This document shows positions 40,871 to 48,951 of a stretch of DNA of 64,000 nt, piece after piece. Origin of the DNA: an uncultured Paenibacillaceae bacterium (lineage in GTDB: Bacteria > Bacillota > Bacilli > Aneurinibacillales > Aneurinibacillaceae); contig CAMLDI010000001.1 in the NCBI GenBank assembly GCA_946478845.1, positions 124,001 through 188,000 of the forward strand, written 5' to 3'. The notes below the pieces were generated by a model. It was not told the DNA's origin, ran no database searches, and worked only from the letters and a program-made list of their open reading frames with translations. Numbering within the stretch: the first letter of the stretch is position 1; every line of letters starts with the position of its first letter. Position numbers and translations under genes: made by a program.

Positions 40871-41281
40871 ATGAGAAAAATGGGCCTTGATGTCGGAGAT
40901 AAGACAATTGGTGTAGCAATTAGTGATGAATTAGGTTGGACAGCACAAGGGATTGAAACAATCCGCAGAGAGGGAAAAAAGAAAGACTTTGCCCGAATTG
41001 AAGAACTCATAAAGAAGTATGAAATTGGGGAAATTATAGTAGGGCTTCCCAAAAACATGGATGGAACCATTGGTTCTCGTGGGCAATTGTGTCAATCTTT
41101 TGCGGAGGAGATTCAAAATCGGTATCAGATTCCTGTAAAACTATGGGATGAGCGTTTAACCACTGTATCTGCCGAGAGAGTCCTTCTAAGTGCCGATGTA
41201 AGTCGCAAAAAAAGAAAACAGGTAATTGATAAGGTTGCCGCCGTATTTATTCTCCAAAATTATTTAGATGCCCGGAAATAG
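40871..41281 (+). CDS. yrrK: YqgF-type pre-16S rRNA nuclease / RuvX
   Basis: RNase H-fold protein (136 aa) of the YqgF/RuvX family, involved in 16S rRNA 5' end maturation. N-terminal [19 protein letters not shown] holds the first metal-binding Asp; [14 protein letters not shown] and [15 protein letters not shown] give the second acidic region; [14 protein letters not shown] carries the last Asp. AGGAG precedes the ATG. Confidence 0.95.
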   Translation: MRKMGLDVGDKTIGVAISDELGWTAQGIETIRREGKKKDFARIEELIKKYEIGEIIVGLPKNMDGTIGSRGQLCQSFAEEIQNRYQIPVKLWDERLTTVSAERVLLSADVSRKKRKQVIDKVAAVFILQNYLDARK

Positions 41282-41292
41282 GAGGACAGAAC

Positions 41293-41586
41293 ATGGAATT
41301 TGAAGATAACACAAATGAGCTTGGTATTGATGTTGGTGAAGTGATTTCCATTCAAGAAGAAGGAACTGAAGAAGAGCGGGATTTTCGTATTATGTATATT
41401 TTTGATATTGAAGATCGCACCTATCTCTGTCTTGTTCCTGTTGATCAGGAAGATGAAGAAGAATATGAAATTCATTTCCTCCGTTACGATGGTACTGATA
41501 CATTAACCCCTATTGAAAGTGATGAAGAGTGGGAAAATGTGGAAGCTACATTTGATGCGTTACTCACAGAAAATGAGGAGGATTAA
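41293..41586 (+). CDS. DUF1292 protein (YrzB-like)
   Basis: A 97-aa very acidic protein. The DUF1292 pattern is seen in YIFDIEDRTYLCLVPVDQED, EEYEIHFLRYDG, and PIESDEEWENVEATFDALL. Function is unknown; it constantly follows yrrK in Firmicutes. GGAGGAC precedes the ATG. Confidence 0.9.
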   Translation: MEFEDNTNELGIDVGEVISIQEEGTEEERDFRIMYIFDIEDRTYLCLVPVDQEDEEEYEIHFLRYDGTDTLTPIESDEEWENVEATFDALLTENEED

Positions 41587-41588
41587 GA

Positions 41589-41882
41589 TTGGAAATAAAC
41601 CATCTTAGAAATAAGGTTGGTAATGAAGTGAACTGGTATAATCAAGGTTTAAGTATGGACGAAACTTTTGAAGTCCTTACGGAATTTGAAGTGGACGGTA
41701 ATCCTTATGCTGTGGTGCATCCCAGGGAAACGGAAGATGGTCCTTATATCTTTAAATATTCTCTGCCGGAAGATGGCACTCATCATTTATCTCCTATTGA
41801 TGATGATGATGAATGGGAATTAGCAGCAGAAGCTTTTGACCGTTGGTTGCATGAATACCATCGGAACTCTCCGATTCAATAA
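41589..41882 (+). CDS. Second DUF1292 paralogue
   Basis: A 97-aa acidic protein with the same overall layout: FEVLTEFEVDGNPYAVVHPR, YIFKYSLPEDG, and PIDDDDEWELAAEAFDRWL. It starts at a TTG 2 nt after the first paralogue, using GAGGAGG, and is therefore translationally coupled. Divergence between the two copies is strong, so the duplication is old or the copy came from elsewhere. A terminator follows. Confidence 0.82.
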   Translation: MEINHLRNKVGNEVNWYNQGLSMDETFEVLTEFEVDGNPYAVVHPRETEDGPYIFKYSLPEDGTHHLSPIDDDDEWELAAEAFDRWLHEYHRNSPIQ

Positions 41883-41897
41883 CAAATGATTTACACA

Positions 41898-41922
41898 AAA
41901 GGTCCCATAAGGGACCTTTCTT
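41898..41922 (+). terminator. Intrinsic terminator
   Basis: AAAGGTCCC-ATAA-GGGACCTTT, a perfect 9-bp stem with a 4-nt loop, followed by CTT. Confidence 0.85.
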
Positions 41923-42013
41923 AATTTTGGGTAAAGAAAATAAAGTTCACAAACTAGAAACAAAATTTGTTTTTCTCCTCTTTCATTTTTATTTAGGTAT
42001 GGTATCATAAAAA

Positions 42014-42052
42014 TTGTAAAGGCAATGTGAAATCATTCACAAGTCTTTACAA
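42014..42052. promoter_or_regulatory. Rex-type operator inside a larger dyad
   Basis: ATGTGAAATCATTCACAA (42025-42042) matches the Rex consensus TTGTGAA-N4-TTCACAA at 17 of 18 positions as I recall it; it also fits the Crp/Fnr pattern TGTGA-N6-TCACA. It is flanked by a second arm pair TTGTAAAG (42014-42021) and CTTTACAA (42045-42052) around nearly the same centre. An extended -10 element TGGTATGAT (42053-42061) follows, so a bound repressor would cover the -35 region. Confidence 0.6.
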
Positions 42053-42067
42053 TGGTATGATTTCACT

Positions 42068-42178
42068 GTCCCTCATTCTTGATTCGCATAATTTTTTGTT
42101 CATATCATTCATACCAATACTCCTGCAAATCCCACCTCTCTGGTTGCGGTCTTCGGAAACCGCAACCACTTTTTTTTG
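42068..42178 (+). ncRNA. Candidate C-rich small regulatory RNA (RoxS/RsaE-like)
   Basis: An approximately 110-nt transcript predicted from the extended -10 at 42053-42061 to a strong terminator at 42141-42178. It has no convincing ORF. It holds unpaired C-rich tracts, GTCCCTC (42068-42074) and ATCCCACCTCTC (42129-42140) right before the terminator stem, which could pair with Shine-Dalgarno sequences. This layout and the Rex-type operator recall RoxS/RsaE, a redox-controlled sRNA of Bacillales. Homology is inferred, not shown. Confidence 0.45.
42141..42178 (+). terminator. Terminator of the candidate sRNA
   Basis: TGGTTGCGGT pairs perfectly with ACCGCAACCA (10 bp; CUUCGGAA loop) and is followed by eight T residues. 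No plus-strand gene lies between the previous terminator at 41922 and this one, so it must end a separate short transcript. Confidence 0.9.
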
Positions 42179-42205
42179 TCAAAAAAAAAACACCCAGAGG
42201 GTGTT
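42179..42205 (-). terminator. Terminator of agrBD
   Basis: AACACCC-AGA-GGGTGTT stem (42189-42205); the A-run at 42180-42190 gives a U-tract on the minus strand. It lies back to back with the sRNA terminator. Confidence 0.8.
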
Positions 42206-42253
42206 ATGAATGTATCTGAAATTTATAAGTTTGGAATTGGCACGATTTGATTC

Positions 42254-42397
42254 TTAGCCTCTCTTTTTATTTAATTCTTCTGGAATTTCTGGTTGATAAA
42301 CAAAAAACCAGCTATTGGTATTGGCATCTGTTGATGCTACACGATAAATAAGGGATGCAATAACATCAAGAATCTTTTCTTTTGATCGTTCAATCAT
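42254..42397 (-). CDS. agrD: AgrD-type cyclic autoinducer precursor with Ser at the ring position
   Basis: A 47-aa peptide, MIERSKEKILDVIASLIYRV at the N-terminus (amphipathic helix), then a short core around NSWFFVYQPE, and an acidic tail EIPEELNKKRG. The tail lines up without gaps with S. aureus AgrD (EVPKEL), which puts Ser where the thiolactone Cys lies: SWFFV against CDFIM. A Ser ring would be a lactone. AAGGAAGG upstream lies in the end of agrB. AgrB cleaves such precursors and closes the ring. Confidence 0.85.
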   Translation of the reverse strand: MIERSKEKILDVIASLIYRVASTDANTNSWFFVYQPEIPEELNKKRG

Positions 42398-42402
42398 TTG
42401 TA

Positions 42403-43035
42403 TCAATCCTTCCTTCTTTGGTGTAAGGGTGTTTCTAAAAATCTAATAAATTTATAGCCCCAGGGGGTAACTAAAAATAATTGCCAGTATAAGCCCATGA
42501 AAGCCGCACATGAGAGGCTATGCCAGGCTGGTACTGGTTTATGTATGGCAAACCAGGTTAAAGATAAAATGGTAAAGAGAAAAAGAGATGCGGCCCATTT
42601 GGACGCTTTGATTCGATGATCGCTAAATGTGCGCCCTTTCCATTTTCCTGGAACAAAGGTAAAAATGAGAGTTAGGCCTATGAGTGTGGATATAAAAAAT
42701 AAACTTCCTGCATTTTCCATAAACCAATCCAAAGTATAGGGAATTAATAAAGAGAGGATTGTAAAAGAGCCAAGGCTTATTGTAAAACAGCGGCCAAAGG
42801 TCTGGGCATGTACGCCTCCAGTTATGGTACGAAAAGCGCCAAAGATGAAAGCCATAATATAAAGCTCTTTTAATAAGCCAAATGCTAATCCTATTGTAGT
42901 TAACCCAATAAATTTGATTAGTGCATTTACTATAATTTCAATTCCATAAGCCAAAACAGGGATCGAGTGAGGGGTATTGCTATTTTCCACAATCTTTTTA
43001 GCAACAGTTCCGGCAAATTCCCTTGTCATGTACAT
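42403..43035 (-). CDS. agrB: AgrB-family autoinducer processing protease
   Basis: A 210-aa membrane protein with about five or six hydrophobic segments. The catalytic pair is visible in GGVHAQTFGRCF: His76 and Cys83, seven residues apart as in S. aureus AgrB (His77/Cys84). It cuts the AgrD C-terminal tail and forms the ring. Start is either ATG 43035 or 43029; the ribosome binding site is weak. agrD begins 5 nt after its stop. No agrC or agrA is in the window, so the receptor is elsewhere or missing. Confidence 0.9.
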   Translation of the reverse strand: MYMTREFAGTVAKKIVENSNTPHSIPVLAYGIEIIVNALIKFIGLTTIGLAFGLLKELYIMAFIFGAFRTITGGVHAQTFGRCFTISLGSFTILSLLIPYTLDWFMENAGSLFFISTLIGLTLIFTFVPGKWKGRTFSDHRIKASKWAASLFLFTILSLTWFAIHKPVPAWHSLSCAAFMGLYWQLFLVTPWGYKFIRFLETPLHQRRKD

Positions 43036-43122
43036 CCCAACTTTCTTTCTGCTGAAATCATAAAGTATAACTACATGTTTCGAGATTAACAATCCCATTC
43101 CTTCTCTAAACTTCCAGAATCG

Positions 43123-43193
43123 TTAGACAAATTCTTAAGATTTCCGACATAAACAAAGTCGAATTCACTAGATATAGAATGAAATTTGTCTAA
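43123..43193. repeat. 11-bp inverted repeats between agrB and mltG
   Basis: TTAGACAAATT (43123-43133) and AATTTGTCTAA (43183-43193) are perfect inverse copies, 49 bp apart, in the divergent gap. Each lies on the side of one gene, the second 6 bp before a TATAAT (43199-43204) of the mltG promoter. They could be operator half-sites. Confidence 0.6.
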
Positions 43194-43233
43194 TGTTGTA
43201 TAATGTACTTTATGGAGATCAAGGAGGCCTATT

Positions 43234-44271
43234 GTGGAAAAGAAAAAGAAGACCTATATACTATTGACTTCTGCTTTAATTGTACTTTTAATTCCAATTA
43301 TCTATTTCTTCATTTCTTTACAGGGAGTTCATGAAAAATCCGGTGAAAAAAAAGTTATTTTGATTCCTGCGAACACATCAACACAAAAAATTGGCGATAT
43401 TCTAAAAAAAGAGGGTTTAATTAGGAATGGGCTTACTTTTACCTTTTATGCTAAAATGACTGGGAAAGGAAATGAATTAAAAGCTGGGAAATATCAATTT
43501 ACTTATGGACAATCATCAAAGGAAATCATGGACCAAATTGCTCAGGGAAAAGTGTATAAAGATAGTTTTACATTAATTATTCCTGAAGGATTTACCGTTG
43601 AACAAATTGCCCAGCGTTTAGATACAAATGGCATTGTAACAAAAGAGGAATTTTTAGACGAAGCTGAGCATGGAGTATTTTCGTATGACTTTGTGAAGTC
43701 AATTCCTGCAGATAAAAAAATAAAACATCGTTTAGAAGGCTATTTATTTCCTGATACCTATGAAATCGAAAAAGATGCTACTCCACATGAAATTATTGAC
43801 CTGTTATTAAACAGGCATCAAAAAATTTGGAAACCTGAGTGGGATCAAAAACTTGCAGCTTTAAAATTAAACCGTCATGAGTTTATGACTCTAGCTTCTA
43901 TCGTGGAAAGAGAAGTAAAGGTTCAAAAAGAGCAGTCTACTGTGGCTGGCATTTTTTTAAATCGATTAAAAATTGATATGCCATTGCAAGCCGACGCTAC
44001 CATTCAATATGTATTTAAAAATCAAAAAGATCGGCTGACTTATGAAGATTTAGAGATTAATGATCCTTATAATACTTATGTGGTTCCAGGCTTGATTCCA
44101 GGACCAATTTCCAATCCTGGAAAAGCTGCGATGGAAGCAATGTTAAATCCGCAAAAAAGCAATTATTTATACTACGTGACAAAAAAAGATGGGACAGGGG
44201 AACATTATTTTGCAGAAACCTTTGCCCAGCATAAAGAAAATATTAGAAGAAGTGAAGCGAACTTAAAATGA
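43234..44271 (+). CDS. mltG: Endolytic transglycosylase MltG
   Basis: YceG/MltG family membrane-bound murein transglycosylase that ends nascent glycan strands. It has 345 aa with one N-terminal anchor (about residues 7-27), a LysM-like part (NTSTQKIGDILKKEG), the catalytic Glu in SIVEREVKV, and the hallmark NTYVVPGLIPGPISNPG. It uses a GTG start after AAGGAGG. B. subtilis YrrL lies at this position; its stop overlaps trmR by 4 nt. Confidence 0.94.
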   Translation: MEKKKKTYILLTSALIVLLIPIIYFFISLQGVHEKSGEKKVILIPANTSTQKIGDILKKEGLIRNGLTFTFYAKMTGKGNELKAGKYQFTYGQSSKEIMDQIAQGKVYKDSFTLIIPEGFTVEQIAQRLDTNGIVTKEEFLDEAEHGVFSYDFVKSIPADKKIKHRLEGYLFPDTYEIEKDATPHEIIDLLLNRHQKIWKPEWDQKLAALKLNRHEFMTLASIVEREVKVQKEQSTVAGIFLNRLKIDMPLQADATIQYVFKNQKDRLTYEDLEINDPYNTYVVPGLIPGPISNPGKAAMEAMLNPQKSNYLYYVTKKDGTGEHYFAETFAQHKENIRRSEANLK

Positions 44272-44906
44272 AAACAGATGAAAGCATGATTCATTATATA
44301 GAAACATTAGTTCCAGAAAGGCCTCTTTTATTAAAGAGAATGGAGGAGGAAGCCAGGAAGGAATATATACCTATTATCCAGTTGCCCAGCATACAATTCC
44401 TTCGTGTTTTATTGCAACTTCATTGTCCAAAGCGTATTCTTGAAGTTGGGACAGCCATTGGATATTCTGCAATATGGTTTGCCGAAGCTGTTCCGGAGTG
44501 TGAAATTGTGACATTAGAAATTTCCGAGGAAATGGTGAAACGGGCACGGAAAAATATTGAAGAAGCCCATTTATCTGACCGAATTACCGTTATTCATCGG
44601 GATGCCTGTGAAGGGTTGGAAATAGACAAGCCCTTTGATTTTATTTTTATTGATGCTGCAAAAGGGCAATATATGAAATTTTTTAATCACTTTGTTCCAC
44701 ATCTACGGAATGGCGGTTTATTAATTTGTGATAATGTATTGCTTCATGGAATGGTAGTAGACAGCAAAGTCCCCAGACGGAAAAGGACGATGACCAATCG
44801 GTTGCGGGTATTTAATCGATTTCTTGCAGAACATCCTGCTATGGAAACATCTTTTGTACCTATAGGGGATGGTATTGCGTTATGTATAAAACAGGAGGTA
44901 ATTTAG
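44268..44906 (+). CDS. trmR: tRNA 5-hydroxyuridine methyltransferase
   Basis: SAM-dependent O-methyltransferase (212 aa; B. subtilis YrrM/TrmR) that makes 5-methoxyuridine at tRNA position 34. SAM-binding motif ILEVGTAIGYSAIWFA, then VTLEISEEMV, and the metal/acid region FDFIFIDAAKGQY with GGLLICDNVLLHG. The start ATG overlaps the mltG stop (ATGA). The next two genes make the hydroxyuridine substrate, so the three form one pathway. Confidence 0.93.
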   Translation: MKTDESMIHYIETLVPERPLLLKRMEEEARKEYIPIIQLPSIQFLRVLLQLHCPKRILEVGTAIGYSAIWFAEAVPECEIVTLEISEEMVKRARKNIEEAHLSDRITVIHRDACEGLEIDKPFDFIFIDAAKGQYMKFFNHFVPHLRNGGLLICDNVLLHGMVVDSKVPRRKRTMTNRLRVFNRFLAEHPAMETSFVPIGDGIALCIKQEVI

Positions 44907-44907
44907 A

Positions 44908-45834
44908 TTGCAAAAGCCGGAATTACTTTGCACAGCGGCTAATTTAGATGAGATTCGCCTTTTAATAGATGCCGGGGCTGATGCCATTAATATAGGCCAC
45001 GAAGAATTTGGCTTACGAGTGCCAGGGAACTTTTCTCGGGAGGAAACTGCAGAAGGGATTCAGATTTGCCATGAGCATAATGTTAAAGTCTTTGTCTCTG
45101 CTAATGCTTTGTTTCACAATCATCAGTTAGAAGAATTAGAGTCTTATTTGCGCTTTTTGGCCACAACAAAAGCAGATGCTATTATTTTTGGGGAGCCAAC
45201 GGTATTCATGTTGGCTAGAAAAGTTGCTCCAGAGCTTGCTTTACATTGGAATCCTGAAATGTTATGTACCAATGTGGAAACCATCAATTTTTGGGGCAGA
45301 AAAGGAGCAACCCGTGCTTATTTGGCCAGGGAATTGAATATGGATTCTATTTTAGAAATAAAAGAAGGAGCGGAAGTTGAAATTCAGGTACAAGTTTTTG
45401 GACCTACTTGTATATTTCAATCCCGCCGAGATTTAGTTGCCAGTTATCAACACTATCTGGGAGAAGAAAAGAATCACTCTGGCAAAGAAAAACGCCTCTA
45501 TTTAAAAGAAGAGAAAAGACAGGATTTGTGTTATCCCGTTTATGAGGATAAAAATGGGACCAACATTTTATCAGCAGAGGATCTTTGTATTTTGGAACAT
45601 CTGGATGAATTAATAGATGGGGGAATAGATTGCTTTAAAATTGAGGGAATTTTAAGAACAACAGATGAATTGGTTCAGATTGTTTCAGTGTTTCGCAAAG
45701 CCATTGATTCCTACTGTGAAAATCCTCAGACATTTAGAACACAGGTTTCTGGATGGATGGGACAACTTCGGGACATTCAACCGCCTCAGCGTCCTCTAAC
45801 AACTGGATTTTATTTTAAGGAACAGGTTTTTTAA
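44908..45834 (+). CDS. trhP1: U32 peptidase-family tRNA hydroxylation protein 1
   Basis: YrrN-type member of the U32 family (308 aa), needed with its partner for 5-hydroxyuridine at tRNA wobble positions. It begins PELLCTAANLDEIRLLIDAG and carries VFVSANALFHN and IDCFKIEGILRTTDELV. The Cys cluster of the catalytic-type partner is reduced to a single GPTCIFQSRRDL, consistent with a non-identical subunit role. TTG start after AGGAGG. Confidence 0.9.
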   Translation: MQKPELLCTAANLDEIRLLIDAGADAINIGHEEFGLRVPGNFSREETAEGIQICHEHNVKVFVSANALFHNHQLEELESYLRFLATTKADAIIFGEPTVFMLARKVAPELALHWNPEMLCTNVETINFWGRKGATRAYLARELNMDSILEIKEGAEVEIQVQVFGPTCIFQSRRDLVASYQHYLGEEKNHSGKEKRLYLKEEKRQDLCYPVYEDKNGTNILSAEDLCILEHLDELIDGGIDCFKIEGILRTTDELVQIVSVFRKAIDSYCENPQTFRTQVSGWMGQLRDIQPPQRPLTTGFYFKEQVF

Positions 45835-45854
45835 TTATTTAAAGGAGGGCAAAT

Positions 45855-47075
45855 TTGGTGAGACGTGGACCCATTTTGCATAAACCTGAATTGCTGGCGC
45901 CTGCCGGCAATCTGGAAAAATTAAAGTTTGCCATACAATATGGTGCAAACGCAGTATATATTGGAGGGCAAAGCCTGGGGTTACGGGCCAATGCAGATAA
46001 TTTTTCTTTTGCAGAAATGAAGGAAGCAACAGATTTTGCACATCATCATGGAGCAAAAGTTTTTGTTGCAACGAATATTATTGCACATAATGAAGATTTA
46101 CATGAAGTAGATCAATTTATGAAGAATATTGAACGGGCTGGTATTGATGCGATTATTGTAGCGGATCCTGCGTTAATTGAACGGACAAAACAGGCTGCTC
46201 CATCTGTAGAACTTCATTTAAGCACCCAGCAGTCAACCACTAGTTGGCCTTCTGTACAGTTTTGGAAAGAAGAAGGGGTTAGCCGGGTGGTCTTGGCAAG
46301 GGAAGTATCCTTGCAGGAAATTAGAGAAATTAAAAAACATGTAGATATTGAAATTGAAACGTTTATTCATGGGGCAATGTGTATTTCATATTCAGGGCGT
46401 TGCGTTCTTTCCAATCATTTCACTGCTCGGGATTCTAACAGAGGTGGTTGTTCCCAATCCTGTCGTTGGAAATACGATATGTTTTCAGAATTAGAAGAGT
46501 GGGAAAGAAATGAAACTCCTTTTACCATGAGTTCTAAGGACTTATGTATGATTGACCATATACCGGAATTAATTGATGCCGGTGTGGATAGTTTTAAAAT
46601 CGAAGGGCGAATGAAGAGTATCCATTATGTGGCAACAGTAACTAATCAGTATCGCCGCGCCATTGATGCTTACTGTGCTAATCCTGATCAGTATGTCTTA
46701 AAGAAAGAATGGTTAGAGGAAATTAGAAAAGCCGCCCATCGTTCTATGATAACAGGATTTTTCTATGGTACTCCAGATGAAAAAGATTTGTTATATATTG
46801 AACGGGAGGATTTCCCTGCTTATGATTTTGCAGGGCTGGTTCTTGATTATGATGCAGAAAAACAAATTGTAACCCTGCAACAAAGAAATAAAATTAGCAT
46901 TGGAGATACTGTTGAATTCTTTGGTCCAAACATTGATCGATTTACATGGAAAGTGGAACAAATGTGGAATGAAAAGGATGAACCCATTACTACAGCTCCT
47001 CATGCCATGATGACAGTAAAAATGAAATTAGATCGTCCAGTAAAAACCAATGATATGATGCGAAAACAAAAGTAG
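45855..47075 (+). CDS. trhP2: U32 peptidase-family tRNA hydroxylation protein 2
   Basis: YrrO-type U32 protein (406 aa). It begins KPELLAPAGNLEKLKFAIQY and shows GGQSLGLRANADNF, HLSTQQSTTSW, and the Cys cluster CISYSGRCVLSNHFTARD followed by RGGCSQSCRW, which is thought to bind an Fe-S cluster. FKIEGRMKS is the usual U32 signature. AAAGGAGG precedes adjacent TTG and GTG start codons. It forms an operon with trmR and trhP1. Confidence 0.93.
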   Translation: MVRRGPILHKPELLAPAGNLEKLKFAIQYGANAVYIGGQSLGLRANADNFSFAEMKEATDFAHHHGAKVFVATNIIAHNEDLHEVDQFMKNIERAGIDAIIVADPALIERTKQAAPSVELHLSTQQSTTSWPSVQFWKEEGVSRVVLAREVSLQEIREIKKHVDIEIETFIHGAMCISYSGRCVLSNHFTARDSNRGGCSQSCRWKYDMFSELEEWERNETPFTMSSKDLCMIDHIPELIDAGVDSFKIEGRMKSIHYVATVTNQYRRAIDAYCANPDQYVLKKEWLEEIRKAAHRSMITGFFYGTPDEKDLLYIEREDFPAYDFAGLVLDYDAEKQIVTLQQRNKISIGDTVEFFGPNIDRFTWKVEQMWNEKDEPITTAPHAMMTVKMKLDRPVKTNDMMRKQK

Positions 47076-47164
47076 TTTAAATCTTATCTTTGAAGTATAA
47101 ATCCCCGTTTTCTCCGTCAACACTATTAAAGAAATGGTGTAGATTGGAAAAAGGGGATTTCTTT

Positions 47165-48925
47165 ATGGAGAATAAAAAAATGAATCGCAGGGCTTTTTTT
47201 GTCCTGATTTTTCTTACTTTTTTGATTTTTGGAATAATGTTTCGTCTGGCATGGATTCAGATTTTTGCTACACGGGCGTTTTCCTATAAAAAAGTAGATT
47301 TAGTAACACGTGCTGTAGAGCAGAGAAGAGAAAAAATTGTACTGGATACAGGAAGAGGAAATATATATGATCGCAATGGGACTCCCCTGTTAGGTAAAGA
47401 AGTAACTGGCCTTGCTATTTTTCCTACAGCTCATGCCCAGTTAAAAAAGGCAGGAAAAATGGAAAAATTGCAGGCTATATTAGGTGTCTCAAAAGATACT
47501 CTTGTTGATCAATTAAATAAAATGGTTCATGCAGATTTTTGGCGAGATGAAAAGGGGAAAGTCCTTCCTTTGGATAAGGAAAAAATTAAGAAAGTGAATG
47601 AGTTAAATATTGTTGGTGTAATGGCATTACCTGTTGTGGAACGGTATGAAAAAGATCAAATAGCCAGACAAGCATTGGGTTACATAGGATATAAAGAGGA
47701 TACAGAAAAAAATGCAGAAAAAGTGGGCATTTCCGGTCTGGAGGAAAGTTTTCAACCTTTTTTAAAGAGCATTGGAGAAACGTCAGTTTCCTTTTTTGTG
47801 GATGGCCGTGGCAATCCATTATATGGTTTAAACGTAAAAAAACAGGAGCAACAGGATGCTTTTTATCCCTTATCCTTAAAAACTACCCTGGATTTATCTA
47901 TGCAAAAAATTATGGAGGATGCTTTTAATGCCAGTGGCATTAAAGAAGGGGCTGGGGTCATTCTTGATATTTCTACAAGAAATGTATTAGCTATGGTATC
48001 AAGGCCAGATTTTACTCCTGAAAATGAGGAAACTCGCAAAAATCCCCTTCTTTTTCAACAAGGATTAGAGAATCATGCCCTACAACGCATGACCCCTGGT
48101 TCTGTATTTAAAATTGTGGTTGCAGCCGCAGCGATAGAAGAGGGGATTGTAAAACCGGGAGACCATTTTCATTGTAAAGGTGAATACGGAAAATATGGTT
48201 TTACATGTTGGAAAAAGGAAGGGCACGGGGATCTTACTTTTGCAGAAGCATTTGCCCAATCCTGCAATATTACCTTTGCTGAAGTAGCAAAAAAGGTGGG
48301 ACCGAAAAAAATCTTTGAATACGCCCAGCGATTAGGTGTAAGCGAAACCTTAGGGTGGGAAAAAGATTCTTTCCAAAAGCTTGGTGCCTTTCGTCAATTT
48401 TCCCGGGAACAAAAGGGACAAATTTTCACTTTACAATCTCAACAAGAGGATGAAGGGGTCTTGATTCAGACAGCTATTGGGCAAAGGGATGTACAGATTA
48501 CTCCTTTATCGGCAGCGGCGATGGCAGCAATGATTGCAGGCGATGGTAAGGGACAGGAAGTACGAGTGGTTGATTCCATCCAATATAAGAATGGGTCCAA
48601 TTTCTATACCTTTGAAGACCATGAAATCTCTCAGGCCAATTTAAAACCCGAAACATTGAAGGTGTTGCGTCAATTTATGGAGGGGGTTGTTGAAAGGGGA
48701 ACTGCTGAATCATTAAAGAACTTGCCATGGAAAATAGCAGGAAAAACAGGAACAGCCCAAACGGGAGAATCTAAATATAATCTTTGGTTTGTAGGTTATG
48801 CTCCAAGTGAAAAGCCTCGTTACGCTATTGCGGTTGTAGGGCAAAACTTATCTGATAGTAACAGTAAGCCAATTCTTAAAGTGACTGGAGACATTATACA
48901 AGGTCTAAATAAAATGGTAAAATGA
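47165..48925 (+). CDS. pbpI: Class B penicillin-binding protein (PbpI/PBP4b-like)
   Basis: Peptidoglycan transpeptidase of 586 aa. One N-terminal membrane anchor (about 9-28), a dimerisation domain with RGNIYDRNGTPLLG, and a transpeptidase domain with SxxK in TPGSVFKIV, the SCN motif in AQSCNITFAEV and KTG in AGKTGTAQTG. In B. subtilis pbpI (yrrR) lies in this region after the yrrMNO genes and is a sporulation (sigma-E) PBP; that role is inferred by place and size. ATG 47165 follows AAAGGGG. Confidence 0.88.
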   Translation: MENKKMNRRAFFVLIFLTFLIFGIMFRLAWIQIFATRAFSYKKVDLVTRAVEQRREKIVLDTGRGNIYDRNGTPLLGKEVTGLAIFPTAHAQLKKAGKMEKLQAILGVSKDTLVDQLNKMVHADFWRDEKGKVLPLDKEKIKKVNELNIVGVMALPVVERYEKDQIARQALGYIGYKEDTEKNAEKVGISGLEESFQPFLKSIGETSVSFFVDGRGNPLYGLNVKKQEQQDAFYPLSLKTTLDLSMQKIMEDAFNASGIKEGAGVILDISTRNVLAMVSRPDFTPENEETRKNPLLFQQGLENHALQRMTPGSVFKIVVAAAAIEEGIVKPGDHFHCKGEYGKYGFTCWKKEGHGDLTFAEAFAQSCNITFAEVAKKVGPKKIFEYAQRLGVSETLGWEKDSFQKLGAFRQFSREQKGQIFTLQSQQEDEGVLIQTAIGQRDVQITPLSAAAMAAMIAGDGKGQEVRVVDSIQYKNGSNFYTFEDHEISQANLKPETLKVLRQFMEGVVERGTAESLKNLPWKIAGKTGTAQTGESKYNLWFVGYAPSEKPRYAIAVVGQNLSDSNSKPILKVTGDIIQGLNKMVK

Positions 48926-48951
48926 GTTCATAAAAAATGGGAGAAGAGAAT

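Noticed and set aside
42014..42052. Fnr/Crp site as the first reading of TGTGA-N6-TCACA
   Set aside because: The centre would be at about -34.5 from the predicted start, not at the -41.5 typical for activation, and the TGTGAA-N4-TTCACA extension fits Rex better; Fnr remains possible.
42027..42209. 60-codon ORF over the candidate sRNA
   Set aside because: It starts inside the operator dyad, has no ribosome binding site, and runs through a strong terminator hairpin; composition is not protein-like.
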